Assembly (NCBI GenBank): GCA_026552855.1 | Contig: JAPMTX010000157.1 | Location: forward strand, 1-36,669 | DNA length: 36,669 nt | DNA from: Candidatus Methanoperedens sp. | GTDB taxonomy: Archaea; Halobacteriota; Methanosarcinia; Methanosarcinales; Methanoperedenaceae | Direction: 5' to 3' | Part shown: piece by piece, positions 17,901-25,619 of the stretch | Layout of the letters: each line of letters opens with the position of its first letter | How positions within the stretch are numbered: position 1 is the stretch's first letter | The notes under the pieces: generated by a model | Told to the model about the DNA's origin: nothing | Database searches by the model: none | What the model saw: the letters and a program-made list of their open reading frames with translations, nothing else | Program-made: the position numbers and the translations under genes

Positions 17901-18743
17901 ATGAAAATCATCTCTGTTGTAGGCTACAAAAAGTCAGGGAAAACATCCCTGGTAGAACGTCTGGTTAAATCCCTTAAGGTTCACGGCTCAGTGGGGACGG
18001 TAAAGCACCTTCACGAGCACTCCATAAACACGCCTGGCACAGATACGTGGAAACATATGCAGGCTGGCGCAGATATCGCTGTGGGCGTAACAAAGGATGA
18101 GCTTGTGAAATTCTCGCGGGAGAATAATCTCACAGCCGCACTGGATGAGCTTACAAATGCAGGAATGGATTTCGGGATCGTTGAGGGTTTTAAGGAAAGC
18201 AACCTTACCAAAATAGCTCTTGGCGAAGTTCCTGCGCCAAACATCGTCATGCAGCTTGATTCATCCGAGAACGCTGATATCGATGAAATAACCCGCTTGG
18301 TTCTCAACCAGCCTGAATATCATACGCTCGGTTCGCTTGTAAAAAGGGTACGCCGATCAAAAGACATAGAAAAAGCAGGAGCCATCGGTACATTTACGGG
18401 TATTGTCAGGGCTGTCACGGGGGAGACCCGAACAGAATTCCTTGAGTTCGAGGAATACTCAGGGATTGCTCGGCAAAAAATGGATCAAATATGTGCTGAA
18501 CTCAGGCAAAAAGAAGGTATAATAGATGTCCTGATGTACCATAGAACCGGTATCATTCCCAGGGGGAAAGATATTGTTCACATCGTTGTTGCTGCAGGGC
18601 ACAGGGAGCAGCTCTTCCCTGTTCTGAGTGAGGCTATTGAACGTCTCAAGGCGGAGGTCCCTATCTGGAAAAAAGAGCATACACTAGAAGGTGAGTGGTG
18701 GGTACATGATAGTCCAATTAAGGAAAATTTTGAAACCCAGTAA
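17901..18743 (+). CDS. MobB-MoaE fusion for molybdopterin cofactor synthesis
   Basis: A 280-residue fusion. Residues 1-135 are MobB-like: P-loop GYKKSGKT at 8-15 and VGTVKHLHEH, a GTP-binding adaptor that aids attachment of the dinucleotide to molybdopterin. Residues 145-280 are MoaE, the large subunit of molybdopterin synthase: GAIGTFTGIVR, YHRTGIIPRGKDIVHIVVAAGHRE and VPIWKKE, with the active-site lysines. The fusion ties the sulfur-transfer step to a later maturation step. In this type of archaeon the product would serve molybdenum or tungsten enzymes such as formylmethanofuran dehydrogenase or formate dehydrogenase. No MoaD partner is in view. Confidence 0.92.
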   Translation: MKIISVVGYKKSGKTSLVERLVKSLKVHGSVGTVKHLHEHSINTPGTDTWKHMQAGADIAVGVTKDELVKFSRENNLTAALDELTNAGMDFGIVEGFKESNLTKIALGEVPAPNIVMQLDSSENADIDEITRLVLNQPEYHTLGSLVKRVRRSKDIEKAGAIGTFTGIVRAVTGETRTEFLEFEEYSGIARQKMDQICAELRQKEGIIDVLMYHRTGIIPRGKDIVHIVVAAGHREQLFPVLSEAIERLKAEVPIWKKEHTLEGEWWVHDSPIKENFETQ

Positions 18744-18829
18744 AAAAATAATTATGCTTATTCTTTGATCGGTTCTATTCCCAGACCAAGGAAGGTCTTT
18801 GAGGAATACAGGAAGAGATTTAGGTTCTT

Positions 18830-18857
18830 AATGATTATAATAACAATTATAATCATT
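18830..18857. promoter_or_regulatory. 11-bp perfect inverted repeat ahead of the PEF-CTERM gene
   Basis: AATGATTATAA (18830-18840) and TTATAATCATT (18847-18857) are perfect reverse complements with a six-base loop, followed by a T run. It could end the argS-mobB/moaE transcript, or serve as an operator for the promoter 25 bp downstream. Confidence 0.5.
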
Positions 18858-18874
18858 TTTTAAATTTTTAAAAA

Positions 18875-18890
18875 GCGATAAATTTATATA
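18875..18890 (+). promoter_or_regulatory. BRE/TATA promoter of the PEF-CTERM-oxidase cluster
   Basis: GCGATAAATTTATATA matches an archaeal BRE-TATA element. Transcription would start near 18912, giving a leader of about 60 bases with AGGAG before the ATG at 18975. Confidence 0.55.
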
Positions 18891-18974
18891 TCGGTGTTGC
18901 ACATAGATGTGACATATAACAGCCAATGGGGATAAGTGGACTTCAAGAAAACCCCTTGGTAGGAGTAGGATGCA

Positions 18975-19562
18975 ATGAAAAGTAAAGTAATAACGATTAC
19001 TGCAGTTCTTGCAGTTTTAGTGGCAATGACGAGTGTAGCGTCAGCAGCTAATGATCAGATGTTTGTATATACACACGGTACAAATAACTTGGTAACAAAG
19101 ATTCCTCTGATACCAAATGGCCCGGCAGTTCCTCTGGACGTTGGAATTACCTTTGCCGCAGATCGGCTCTCTCCGGATAATGGTCATGCCTTCGATTATA
19201 CTGTTACGGTAACCAATGACCCTGGAGGTGCAGCAGCTACCGATATAACTTTGACTGCAGTTGCAGATAATGACCCGCTCACAACCGCGCCGTATTTTCC
19301 ATTATATTGGTCTCAAGATTTGGGTGCAGGACAGACCCAGAAAATCTTTATAACAGTAAGCTCGACTGGCCCTGTGGGTGCAATCTATGACATACAATTA
19401 CAGGATATAACAACTTCACCTAACCCAACCATATTCTCCTTCTCAACTCAAAATATAGATGCAACCAATATACCTGAGTTTCCCACGATTGCCATGCCAG
19501 TAGTTGGAGCACTGGGAATATTGCTCTTCTTCCAGAGCAGGAAGACAAAAGTAGGAAAATAG
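18975..19562 (+). CDS. Secreted PEF-CTERM surface protein
   Basis: A 195-residue exported protein. It has a Sec signal peptide with cleavage after about ASA (22-24). A beta-rich domain (residues 50-160, with VTVTNDPGGAAATDITLTAVADND) resembles CARDB or DUF11-like surface modules. The C-terminal sorting signal is P167-E-F169, then a hydrophobic helix (TIAMPVVGALGILLFF) and a basic end (QSRKTKVGK). PEF-CTERM signals are processed by archaeosortases, so the mature protein is probably anchored to the cell surface. It lies 12 bp before a multicopper oxidase gene. It has no copper-ligand set of its own; a scaffold or partner role for the oxidases is inferred from context only. Confidence 0.85.
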   Translation: MKSKVITITAVLAVLVAMTSVASAANDQMFVYTHGTNNLVTKIPLIPNGPAVPLDVGITFAADRLSPDNGHAFDYTVTVTNDPGGAAATDITLTAVADNDPLTTAPYFPLYWSQDLGAGQTQKIFITVSSTGPVGAIYDIQLQDITTSPNPTIFSFSTQNIDATNIPEFPTIAMPVVGALGILLFFQSRKTKVGK

Positions 19563-19574
19563 GGAGTGATATAA

Positions 19575-21500
19575 ATGAAAGAAGAGATTAGTAGAAATAA
19601 TGAGATTAGTGAAAATGATAAATTCCGAATGAACAGAAGAACCTTTGTGAAGTTAGCCGGCACTGCCATAGGTGCAGCAGCGTTGGGCATTGGCATAAGG
19701 AATATTCCAGGTGTATCTGCCGCATCTCCACCAGTTCCTCTGGATCCCTTGACCCTGGCGAAATATGTGGATGACTTGGTCGTTCCACCGGAATTTACAC
19801 CCATTGATAATCCATCGTACCCTGATGCAGATTACTATGGAATAACGATGAGACAGTTCACTCAAAAGCTGCATAGAGATTTCCCAAGTGATACAACGGT
19901 GTGGGGTTACGGTGCTGCTGGCAATGATGCTACATCGCACTTCCCTGGCTTCACCATAAAGGCAACGAAAGGTAAACCGGTAGTTGTCAAGTATATAAAT
20001 AACCTTCCAACCACCCATCTCCTGCCGATAGATACAACCCTTTTCCACGGTGATCTGTCACTTATAAATAATCCGGTCCGGGTGGTGCCTCATTTGCATG
20101 GAGGATTCACTCCGCCGCAGTTCGATGGGCATCCGGAAGCCTGGTTCACATCGGATCAATTAAATGCAGTACACGGTACCCACTACGCATCTATGCCTGA
20201 TGCGGCACCAAACGAATGCATATTCTCCTATCCCAACCAGCAGCAGGCTACAACAGTCTGGTATCATGATCACGGGATGGGCATCACGCGACTGAATGTT
20301 TATGCCGGGCTGGCTGGCTTCTACCTTATCAGGGATAATCTTGATACAGGTGTTGAGGGCGAGGGTCTCAATATCCCCAAAGGGAATTATGAGATTCCAA
20401 TAGTGATCCAGGATAGAATGTTCGATACAAGCGGTCAACTGCTATACCCTGTCCAGGATCCCCTGCCTGCAGGCTCTGAGGCACCTCCTGTCTGGGTGCC
20501 GGAGTTCTTTGGAAACATTGCTGTTGTGAATGGCGTAGTCTTCCCGCGCTTAATAGTGGAAACCAGGAGATATAGATTCAGACTCCTGAACGGCTCAAAC
20601 GCCAGGTTCTACCAGTTGAGGTTCGTTAACCAAACTACAAAACAACCGGCACCGTTCTATGTAATCGGGACCGATGGAGGCTTACTTCCCAAGCCCGTGA
20701 AGCTCAATACTATCATGCTGGCACCGGCTGAACGCGCAGATATCATTTTTGACTTTACTGGCATTCCTAAGGGAACAGAGTTTATCCTTACGAACAATGC
20801 TAAAGCGCCATATCCGAGCGGTGGAGACTTAGACCTTCCAGAGATCATGAAATTCATGGTTGCCAATGATCCTACAGTTCCGGATACTACAACTCAGCCC
20901 TCAGGACTCGTGCTGCCCCCGGTTCCAAGACTCACTCCGACTCTTGGGGCGCCTATGAGGGAAATAGTCCTCAAAGAAAAAGAGGACCCAATAACGGGTT
21001 TCCCTGTCATGGTGCTGCTCAACAACAGGCTTTTCGCTGACCCGGTCGAAGAGAACCCGAAAGAAGGAGATACCGAGATCTGGCAGTTCATCAACCTGAC
21101 TCCGGATGCCCATCCCATGCATATGCATCTTGTCCAGTTCCAGGTGTATAACAGGCAGTTCTTCAATCATCCGTTATACCTGCAAGACTGGCTCGCATGG
21201 ATTGCAGCAGGTCGTCCGGCATCAACGAAACCAGTGCTTGCGAATTACCTTCTGGGGACTCCAATCAAACCTCCAGCCGAAGAGATGGGGTGGAAGGATA
21301 CTGCCAAGGCGTTCCCCGCCCAGATCCTGCGGGTAATCGCCAAGTTCGATATTCCTCCTGGCTCACAAAAGCTAAGGGAATATGCAGATCCTGCCGTATT
21401 AGGGACCTCTGGGGACAACTATCAGTACGTCTACCACTGCCATATCTTGGAGCATGAAGACAACGAGATGATGCGCCCGTATGATGTAGTTCCGAAGTGA
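19575..21500 (+). CDS. Tat-exported multicopper oxidase (CotA/laccase-like), first copy
   Basis: A 641-residue protein with twin arginines at R21-R22 in MNRRTFVKLAG and a hydrophobic stretch to about residue 50: a Tat signal, so the enzyme is folded with copper before export. Four copper-ligand clusters are complete: HLHGG (173-177), WYHDHGMG (229-236), HPMHMH near 505-512 and HCHILEHEDNEM (621-632), where C622 and M632 would bind type 1 copper. The enzyme couples oxidation of a metal ion or aromatic to reduction of O2; the substrate is unknown. GGAG precedes the ATG. Unusual for an apparently anaerobic host, it may protect against oxygen or copper. A paralogue follows. Confidence 0.92.
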   Translation: MKEEISRNNEISENDKFRMNRRTFVKLAGTAIGAAALGIGIRNIPGVSAASPPVPLDPLTLAKYVDDLVVPPEFTPIDNPSYPDADYYGITMRQFTQKLHRDFPSDTTVWGYGAAGNDATSHFPGFTIKATKGKPVVVKYINNLPTTHLLPIDTTLFHGDLSLINNPVRVVPHLHGGFTPPQFDGHPEAWFTSDQLNAVHGTHYASMPDAAPNECIFSYPNQQQATTVWYHDHGMGITRLNVYAGLAGFYLIRDNLDTGVEGEGLNIPKGNYEIPIVIQDRMFDTSGQLLYPVQDPLPAGSEAPPVWVPEFFGNIAVVNGVVFPRLIVETRRYRFRLLNGSNARFYQLRFVNQTTKQPAPFYVIGTDGGLLPKPVKLNTIMLAPAERADIIFDFTGIPKGTEFILTNNAKAPYPSGGDLDLPEIMKFMVANDPTVPDTTTQPSGLVLPPVPRLTPTLGAPMREIVLKEKEDPITGFPVMVLLNNRLFADPVEENPKEGDTEIWQFINLTPDAHPMHMHLVQFQVYNRQFFNHPLYLQDWLAWIAAGRPASTKPVLANYLLGTPIKPPAEEMGWKDTAKAFPAQILRVIAKFDIPPGSQKLREYADPAVLGTSGDNYQYVYHCHILEHEDNEMMRPYDVVPK

Positions 21501-21538
21501 ATACCTGGTTAACAGGTATTCCTCTTTTTCTTTTTTTA
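21500..21538 (+). terminator. Hairpin terminator after the first oxidase
   Basis: AATACCTG (21500-21507) and CAGGTATT (21513-21520) form a perfect 8-bp stem with a 5-base loop, followed by a long pyrimidine tract rich in T. The stem includes the last base of the stop codon. Confidence 0.65.
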
Positions 21539-21669
21539 AGCACGTAATTCCAGAACAGGATTATCAAAATAGTTCTTCTTATTGAAAATAAAGTTCAACA
21601 GCGTAAGTCCTACGTTAATTTTAAATATTCTGGATGCGCTATTTTTAGTAGTAGGAATGTTAGTTAGAT

Positions 21670-21745
21670 TTTCTTGAAAAGAAAGCGGGGTAAATGAGGG
21701 ATGGGATCGGAGACGCACTTTCTTGAAAGAAAAGTGGAGTAGGAT
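21670..21745 (+). repeat. Imperfect direct repeat in the leader of the second oxidase
   Basis: TTTTCTTGAAAAGAAAGCGG (about 21670) recurs in altered form as CTTTCTTGAAAGAAAAGTGG (about 21719). Each copy is itself nearly palindromic (TTTCTT/AAGAAA) and ends in a purine stretch that looks like a ribosome-binding site, but only the second is followed by the gene's ATG. It may be a regulator site pair or a duplicated leader. Confidence 0.4.
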
Positions 21746-24025
21746 ATGAAACATAAAACTGAAATGAGTGGTGGCGACGTCTCGAGTAAAGACGATATGT
21801 ACAGGATGAATAGGAGAACATTTGTGAAGTTGGCTGGTGCAACCGCGGGTGCCTTAGCATTGGGCAGGGTCTTAGGTTTTGATACACTTCCGACAGCGCG
21901 TGCATTTTACAATAGTACCGGGCTGACAAAGTTCACCCAGCCACTTCGCGGCGTCTTCCCGATTGATCCCAATGGCATTCCGGTAGCAGTGCCGGACGGA
22001 ATACGAAATTGGAAAGGAAGTAAAATTCCAGCTCAACATTACACGATTGACATCAATCAGTACCAGGACGCCTTGCATCCCAGCTTTGCCCCTGGCAGCA
22101 CGACTCTGCGCGGCTACCATTCGCGGAAAAATCTGGGCGGGGCTCCGCCGCAGAGACACCTCGGCGGCATTATCGTGGCGGAAAGAGGCATACCGGTGCA
22201 GATCACCGTCCAGAACAACCTGACTGGCAACCATCCTCTTCCGGTGGACACCTCCATCATGGGGGCGTCCGATGGAGTGAACCGCGTGACGAATCACCTT
22301 CACGGAGGTGAGGTCCCGTGGATCAGCGACGGTGGACCGTTCTCCTGGTTTGATAATGCCGGCAACTACGGCGAGAGCGCGCAAAAAGGTGCACTGAACA
22401 TCTATAAGGTCATGAACCCGAAGCTCAAGCCTGGTCAAGCCGAGTATTACTACCCCAACAACCAGAGCGCCCGGATGGAGTGGTATCATGATCATGCTGT
22501 TGGCATCACGCGCATTAACGCATACTCAGGAATTGCCTCTGCCTACATAATCCGCGATCTCTTTGAGAGGGGATTGCGACTCTTCGGTCTGCCCGACTTT
22601 ATCGAAAAAGGCGGACGCGAGATACCGATTATCATCCAGGACAAAATCTTTGTAGACAAAAATACGATTGGAACCGTGGATCCCACTTGGCCAGGACCAA
22701 CCTCTACCGGCAGCCTGTGGTACCCGCACGCTTACGATAGGTGGGACAGCGCGCCTGGCTCAACTCAGCCCGACCCCTCTGTCATCCCGGAGATGTTCGG
22801 CGACACGATGCTTGCGAACGGCGTGGTCTTCCCCTTTGCGCCAGTGGAACCGCGCCGCTATCGCCTGCGCATCCTCAACGCCTGCCAGGCCCGCGTCCTC
22901 AATCTGCAGCTTTACGAAGACGACGGCACCGGGAAGGCGGGCACGACCAAACCGGGTCCCGACTTCCTCGTCATAGGAACAGAAGGCGGTTTCCTGGCAA
23001 AGCCAGCGCTAGTCAAGCATTCGCAGATGATATATCTATCGGACGGTGTCTCAGTTGATCCCGCGAATCCCGGCGGAAGTCTCATCACTGCCCCTGCGGA
23101 GCGCTGGGACATTATCGTAGACTTTAGCGGATTTGCTGGGAAAAAACTCATCCTTTACAACGATGCGCCTGCACCGTACCCCGGAGGCGACGCGGTCAAT
23201 GATTATCAGAACGCTAACGTCGGACCCGACTCGCGGAATATCATGCGATTTGATGTTGCCACGACGATCACAGGTGAGGCGGATAAGAAGCTGCGTATCA
23301 GCCCGGCGACACCTCTCGCGCTCAATAAGCTTTCCTTAATCAATCCGTTCCTGGTGCCTCTGAACACTTCCGTGATCGACCCGGCAACTGGCAATGTGAC
23401 AATCCCTTCCATAGCTAAAGTTGTCCGCCAGTTAACCTTGAACGAAGTCTTCGATCAATACGGCCGCCTGATCCAGATGCTGGGCACGAATCTGACAGTA
23501 CCCCTGCCGACGGGATTCACGATGGACCCGGCAACCCCGGACGCTCCTAACAATTACTCCCGAGCGTACGTAGACCCGACGACGGAAACACCGACAGCCG
23601 GCACGGTGGAGGTCTGGCAGATTGCCAATCTCACAGGCGATACGCACCCCATACATTTCCATCTGGTGAATGTCCAGCTCCTCGCGAGGCAGCCGTTCAT
23701 AGACACATCTGGCGTGTACCATTATTCTAACGGCGTGCCATCCTACACTGGGCCTGCCCGCGGTCCTGATCCAACCGAGCTGGGATGGAAGGAAACGGTC
23801 AAGATGAATCCGGGCGAGGTTACTACCGTCATTATGAAATTCCACCTGCCCAGGGTTCCCTTCAAAGTTCCAGCAAGCCCGCGCACAGGTGGGAATGAAT
23901 ACGTGTGGCACTGCCACATCCTGGAGCACGAAGAGCATGATATGATGCGACCCTTGGTGGTGATAGGAGATAATGAGCAAGGGGATAATGAGCAAGGGGA
24001 TAATGAGCAAGGGGATAATGAGTAA
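21746..24025 (+). CDS. Tat-exported multicopper oxidase, second copy with repeat tail
   Basis: A 759-residue paralogue of the preceding oxidase. The N terminus again has MNRRTFVKLAG with twin arginines at 23-24, and a Tat signal to about residue 53. Copper clusters: HLHGGEVPW, WYHDHAVGIT, HPIHFH and HCHILEHEEHDM (722-733), where C723 and M733 would bind type 1 copper. It is about 120 residues longer than the first copy, mainly from extra loops between domains 1 and 3 and the tail. The C terminus ends in four copies of G-D-N-E-Q (the last cut short by the stop), an acidic, disordered tail made by a 15-bp minisatellite. Its codon use is more GC-rich than in the first copy, hinting at a different history. 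Confidence 0.92.
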   Translation: MKHKTEMSGGDVSSKDDMYRMNRRTFVKLAGATAGALALGRVLGFDTLPTARAFYNSTGLTKFTQPLRGVFPIDPNGIPVAVPDGIRNWKGSKIPAQHYTIDINQYQDALHPSFAPGSTTLRGYHSRKNLGGAPPQRHLGGIIVAERGIPVQITVQNNLTGNHPLPVDTSIMGASDGVNRVTNHLHGGEVPWISDGGPFSWFDNAGNYGESAQKGALNIYKVMNPKLKPGQAEYYYPNNQSARMEWYHDHAVGITRINAYSGIASAYIIRDLFERGLRLFGLPDFIEKGGREIPIIIQDKIFVDKNTIGTVDPTWPGPTSTGSLWYPHAYDRWDSAPGSTQPDPSVIPEMFGDTMLANGVVFPFAPVEPRRYRLRILNACQARVLNLQLYEDDGTGKAGTTKPGPDFLVIGTEGGFLAKPALVKHSQMIYLSDGVSVDPANPGGSLITAPAERWDIIVDFSGFAGKKLILYNDAPAPYPGGDAVNDYQNANVGPDSRNIMRFDVATTITGEADKKLRISPATPLALNKLSLINPFLVPLNTSVIDPATGNVTIPSIAKVVRQLTLNEVFDQYGRLIQMLGTNLTVPLPTGFTMDPATPDAPNNYSRAYVDPTTETPTAGTVEVWQIANLTGDTHPIHFHLVNVQLLARQPFIDTSGVYHYSNGVPSYTGPARGPDPTELGWKETVKMNPGEVTTVIMKFHLPRVPFKVPASPRTGGNEYVWHCHILEHEEHDMMRPLVVIGDNEQGDNEQGDNEQGDNE

Positions 24026-24031
24026 GGGGAT
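23966..24031 (+). repeat. 15-bp minisatellite, four units, at the end of the second oxidase
   Basis: Units at 23966, 23981, 23996 and 24011 follow GGGGATAATGAGCAA, the first with GGA instead of GGG and the fourth with TAA instead of CAA. That one change creates the stop codon. A partial fifth unit (GGGGAT) follows. Confidence 0.9.
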
Positions 24032-24098
24032 ATCACGATATGATACGACCCTTGAATTGTGACGCAGGTAATTTTAGTAGAAAAAGGATCTAGAGCTA

Positions 24099-24155
24099 GC
24101 AAACAACAACGGCAGGCCGTCTTAAAAACGGGTCTGCCGTTGTTTGTTGTTGCCA
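24099..24155 (+). terminator. Strong hairpin terminator after the second oxidase
   Basis: AACAACGGCAG (24105-24115) pairs perfectly with CTGCCGTTGTT (24134-24144), and the flanking CAAA/TTTG partly extend the stem. T-rich sequence follows. The rest of 24156-24340 shows no gene or motif I can name. Confidence 0.6.
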
Positions 24156-24347
24156 ATGTTTTTGAAGTAGCATAAACCCTGTACAAACCTTTCCTGCGTT
24201 CCTATCATTCATTATCACCTCCCTGTATTTCCCTTTATAATGATGACCTGTTAAACATTATTGAACTCATTGTATTTAACTTTCGCCTGTATGAATGGGG
24301 ATACCAGCTCAGGGACCTTATCTGGTTTCCTCATGCTGTTAGTTAAG

Positions 24348-24399
24348 TTTATATATCATAACTACTTACTTAAGGTTAGTAACCCCAGGTGACTAACCT
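24348..24399 (+). promoter_or_regulatory. Promoter and operator of the stress operon
   Basis: A TATA box, TTTATATATC (24348-24357), predicts transcription from about 24380. A perfect inverted repeat, AGGTTAGT (24373-24380) and ACTAACCT (24392-24399), covers that point, and a further GTTAG half lies at 24339-24343 on the other side of the TATA box. Archaeoglobus HSR1 binds paired CTAAC/GTTAG elements at the same kind of operon, so this is a good candidate operator for autorepression. Confidence 0.65.
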
Positions 24400-24415
24400 G
24401 AGGTGAAGTACGGAT

Positions 24416-25048
24416 ATGGAATCAGCACAACTGCTTGACATACTCGGGAACGAGAACCGAAGGAAAATCCTGCATCTGTTAGCGAGCAGACCCTGCTATA
24501 TGAGCGAAATAGCAGAGCGGCTGGATGTGGGAGCAAAAGCGGTACTCGGACACCTTGAGCTCCTTGAGCGTACAGGTCTGATCGAAGCCAGCGTTGATGA
24601 ACAGCGGCGCAAGTATTTCCACATCGCAGATAACCTGCGGCTGGAAGTATCTGTGTCGCCGTTCTCCTTTGAGGTGAGCACGACGACTGTCGCCTTCTCG
24701 GCTGCGCCAAAAGTGCAGGAAGAGGACAGCCATGCGCTCTCTGACCTGCGATCCCATTACATGGAAATACAGGGACTTCTGGAACACAGGCAGCGGATAA
24801 TGCTGGAATACCAGAATGTTCAGAGTGAAATAACCGAAATGATGGGAGCATGCATGGATGCTATCGAGAGGATGGCGGAGAATTACATAGAGGCTGAGAT
24901 ACTCTATGCTCTGCTTAAGAAGCCCATGGATAAACGGGCGCTGTCAATTCAGCTCGGGATACCCGAATACGTGCTTGAGGAATATCTGGCAAGAATGGAA
25001 AGAGAACAGACTATAAAAATGGACGAAAAGAACTACTGTATATGCTAA
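24416..25048 (+). CDS. HSR1-like winged-helix heat-shock regulator
   Basis: A 210-residue ArsR-type regulator. The N-terminal winged helix (about 5-70) includes LGNENRRKILHLLASRPCYMSEIAERL and VLGHLELLERTGLIE. A long helical linker (105-155) probably dimerises. A second winged-helix-like part (160-210) has YALLKKPMDKRALSIQLGIPEYVLEEYL. GAGGTGA nine bases ahead supports the start. Regulator-Hsp20-CDC48 is the order of the HSR1 operon of Archaeoglobus fulgidus (AF1298-AF1296), where HSR1 represses its own operon until heat shock. The same function is inferred from this order and from the palindrome at the promoter. Confidence 0.82.
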   Translation: MESAQLLDILGNENRRKILHLLASRPCYMSEIAERLDVGAKAVLGHLELLERTGLIEASVDEQRRKYFHIADNLRLEVSVSPFSFEVSTTTVAFSAAPKVQEEDSHALSDLRSHYMEIQGLLEHRQRIMLEYQNVQSEITEMMGACMDAIERMAENYIEAEILYALLKKPMDKRALSIQLGIPEYVLEEYLARMEREQTIKMDEKNYCIC

Positions 25049-25093
25049 AGTATATACATCCAGACTAAAATAAACATATGGAGGTTAGAAAAA

Positions 25094-25585
25094 ATGTTCA
25101 GAACATGGAGAAGACCCGACAGGGGTATTTTCGACGAGTTCGAAAAGGAGTTTGAGGAACTGAATGAGTCGGTAAACCGCATGATGCGCTCACTCGGAGA
25201 GGAGCCGTTGGTTTACGGGTTCAGCCTTCAGGTAGGACCTGACGGCGTGCCGCACGTGCAGCGCTTCGGGAACGTCATGCCGACTGTCAGAGGTGAGAAC
25301 GTGAGAGAACCTTTCACAAGCTCGATGGTAGATGAGAAAAACAATGAATTCAACATAACTGTAGAAATGCCGGGAATCCAGAAAGAGGACATAGAGGTGA
25401 ACGCGACCGAGAGCGACGTGGTCATCAAAGCCGAAGGAGAGCGGAAATACTACAAGAACATAAGGATACCTGCCCCGGTCGATCCTGAGAGCGCGAAGGC
25501 AAAGTACAACAACGGCGTACTGGAAGTGACTTTTAAGCTCAAAGAACCCTCAAAACCAAAAGGAAAACCGGTAAAAATCGAATAA
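25094..25585 (+). CDS. Small heat-shock protein Hsp20
   Basis: A 163-residue ATP-independent chaperone. Residues 1-78 are the variable N-terminal arm. The alpha-crystallin domain runs from about 79 to the end: FNITVEMPGIQKEDIEVNATESDVVIKAEG in pieces, then KYNNGVLEVTF, the usual NGVLEV signature. The C terminus ends KGKPVKIE, with an I/V-x-I/V-like anchor. GGAGG precedes the ATG. It holds unfolded proteins in the cytoplasm, and its neighbours, the CDC48 unfoldases, could then process them. Confidence 0.93.
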   Translation: MFRTWRRPDRGIFDEFEKEFEELNESVNRMMRSLGEEPLVYGFSLQVGPDGVPHVQRFGNVMPTVRGENVREPFTSSMVDEKNNEFNITVEMPGIQKEDIEVNATESDVVIKAEGERKYYKNIRIPAPVDPESAKAKYNNGVLEVTFKLKEPSKPKGKPVKIE

Positions 25586-25619
25586 ATAAATAGAAACAAA
25601 CACTCTAAAAATCAAATAT

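Noticed and set aside
24026-24415. tRNA or small RNA gene between the oxidases and the stress operon
   Set aside because: Only a terminator hairpin, the partial duplication of the oxidase end and the promoter are visible; no cloverleaf was seen here or elsewhere in the window.
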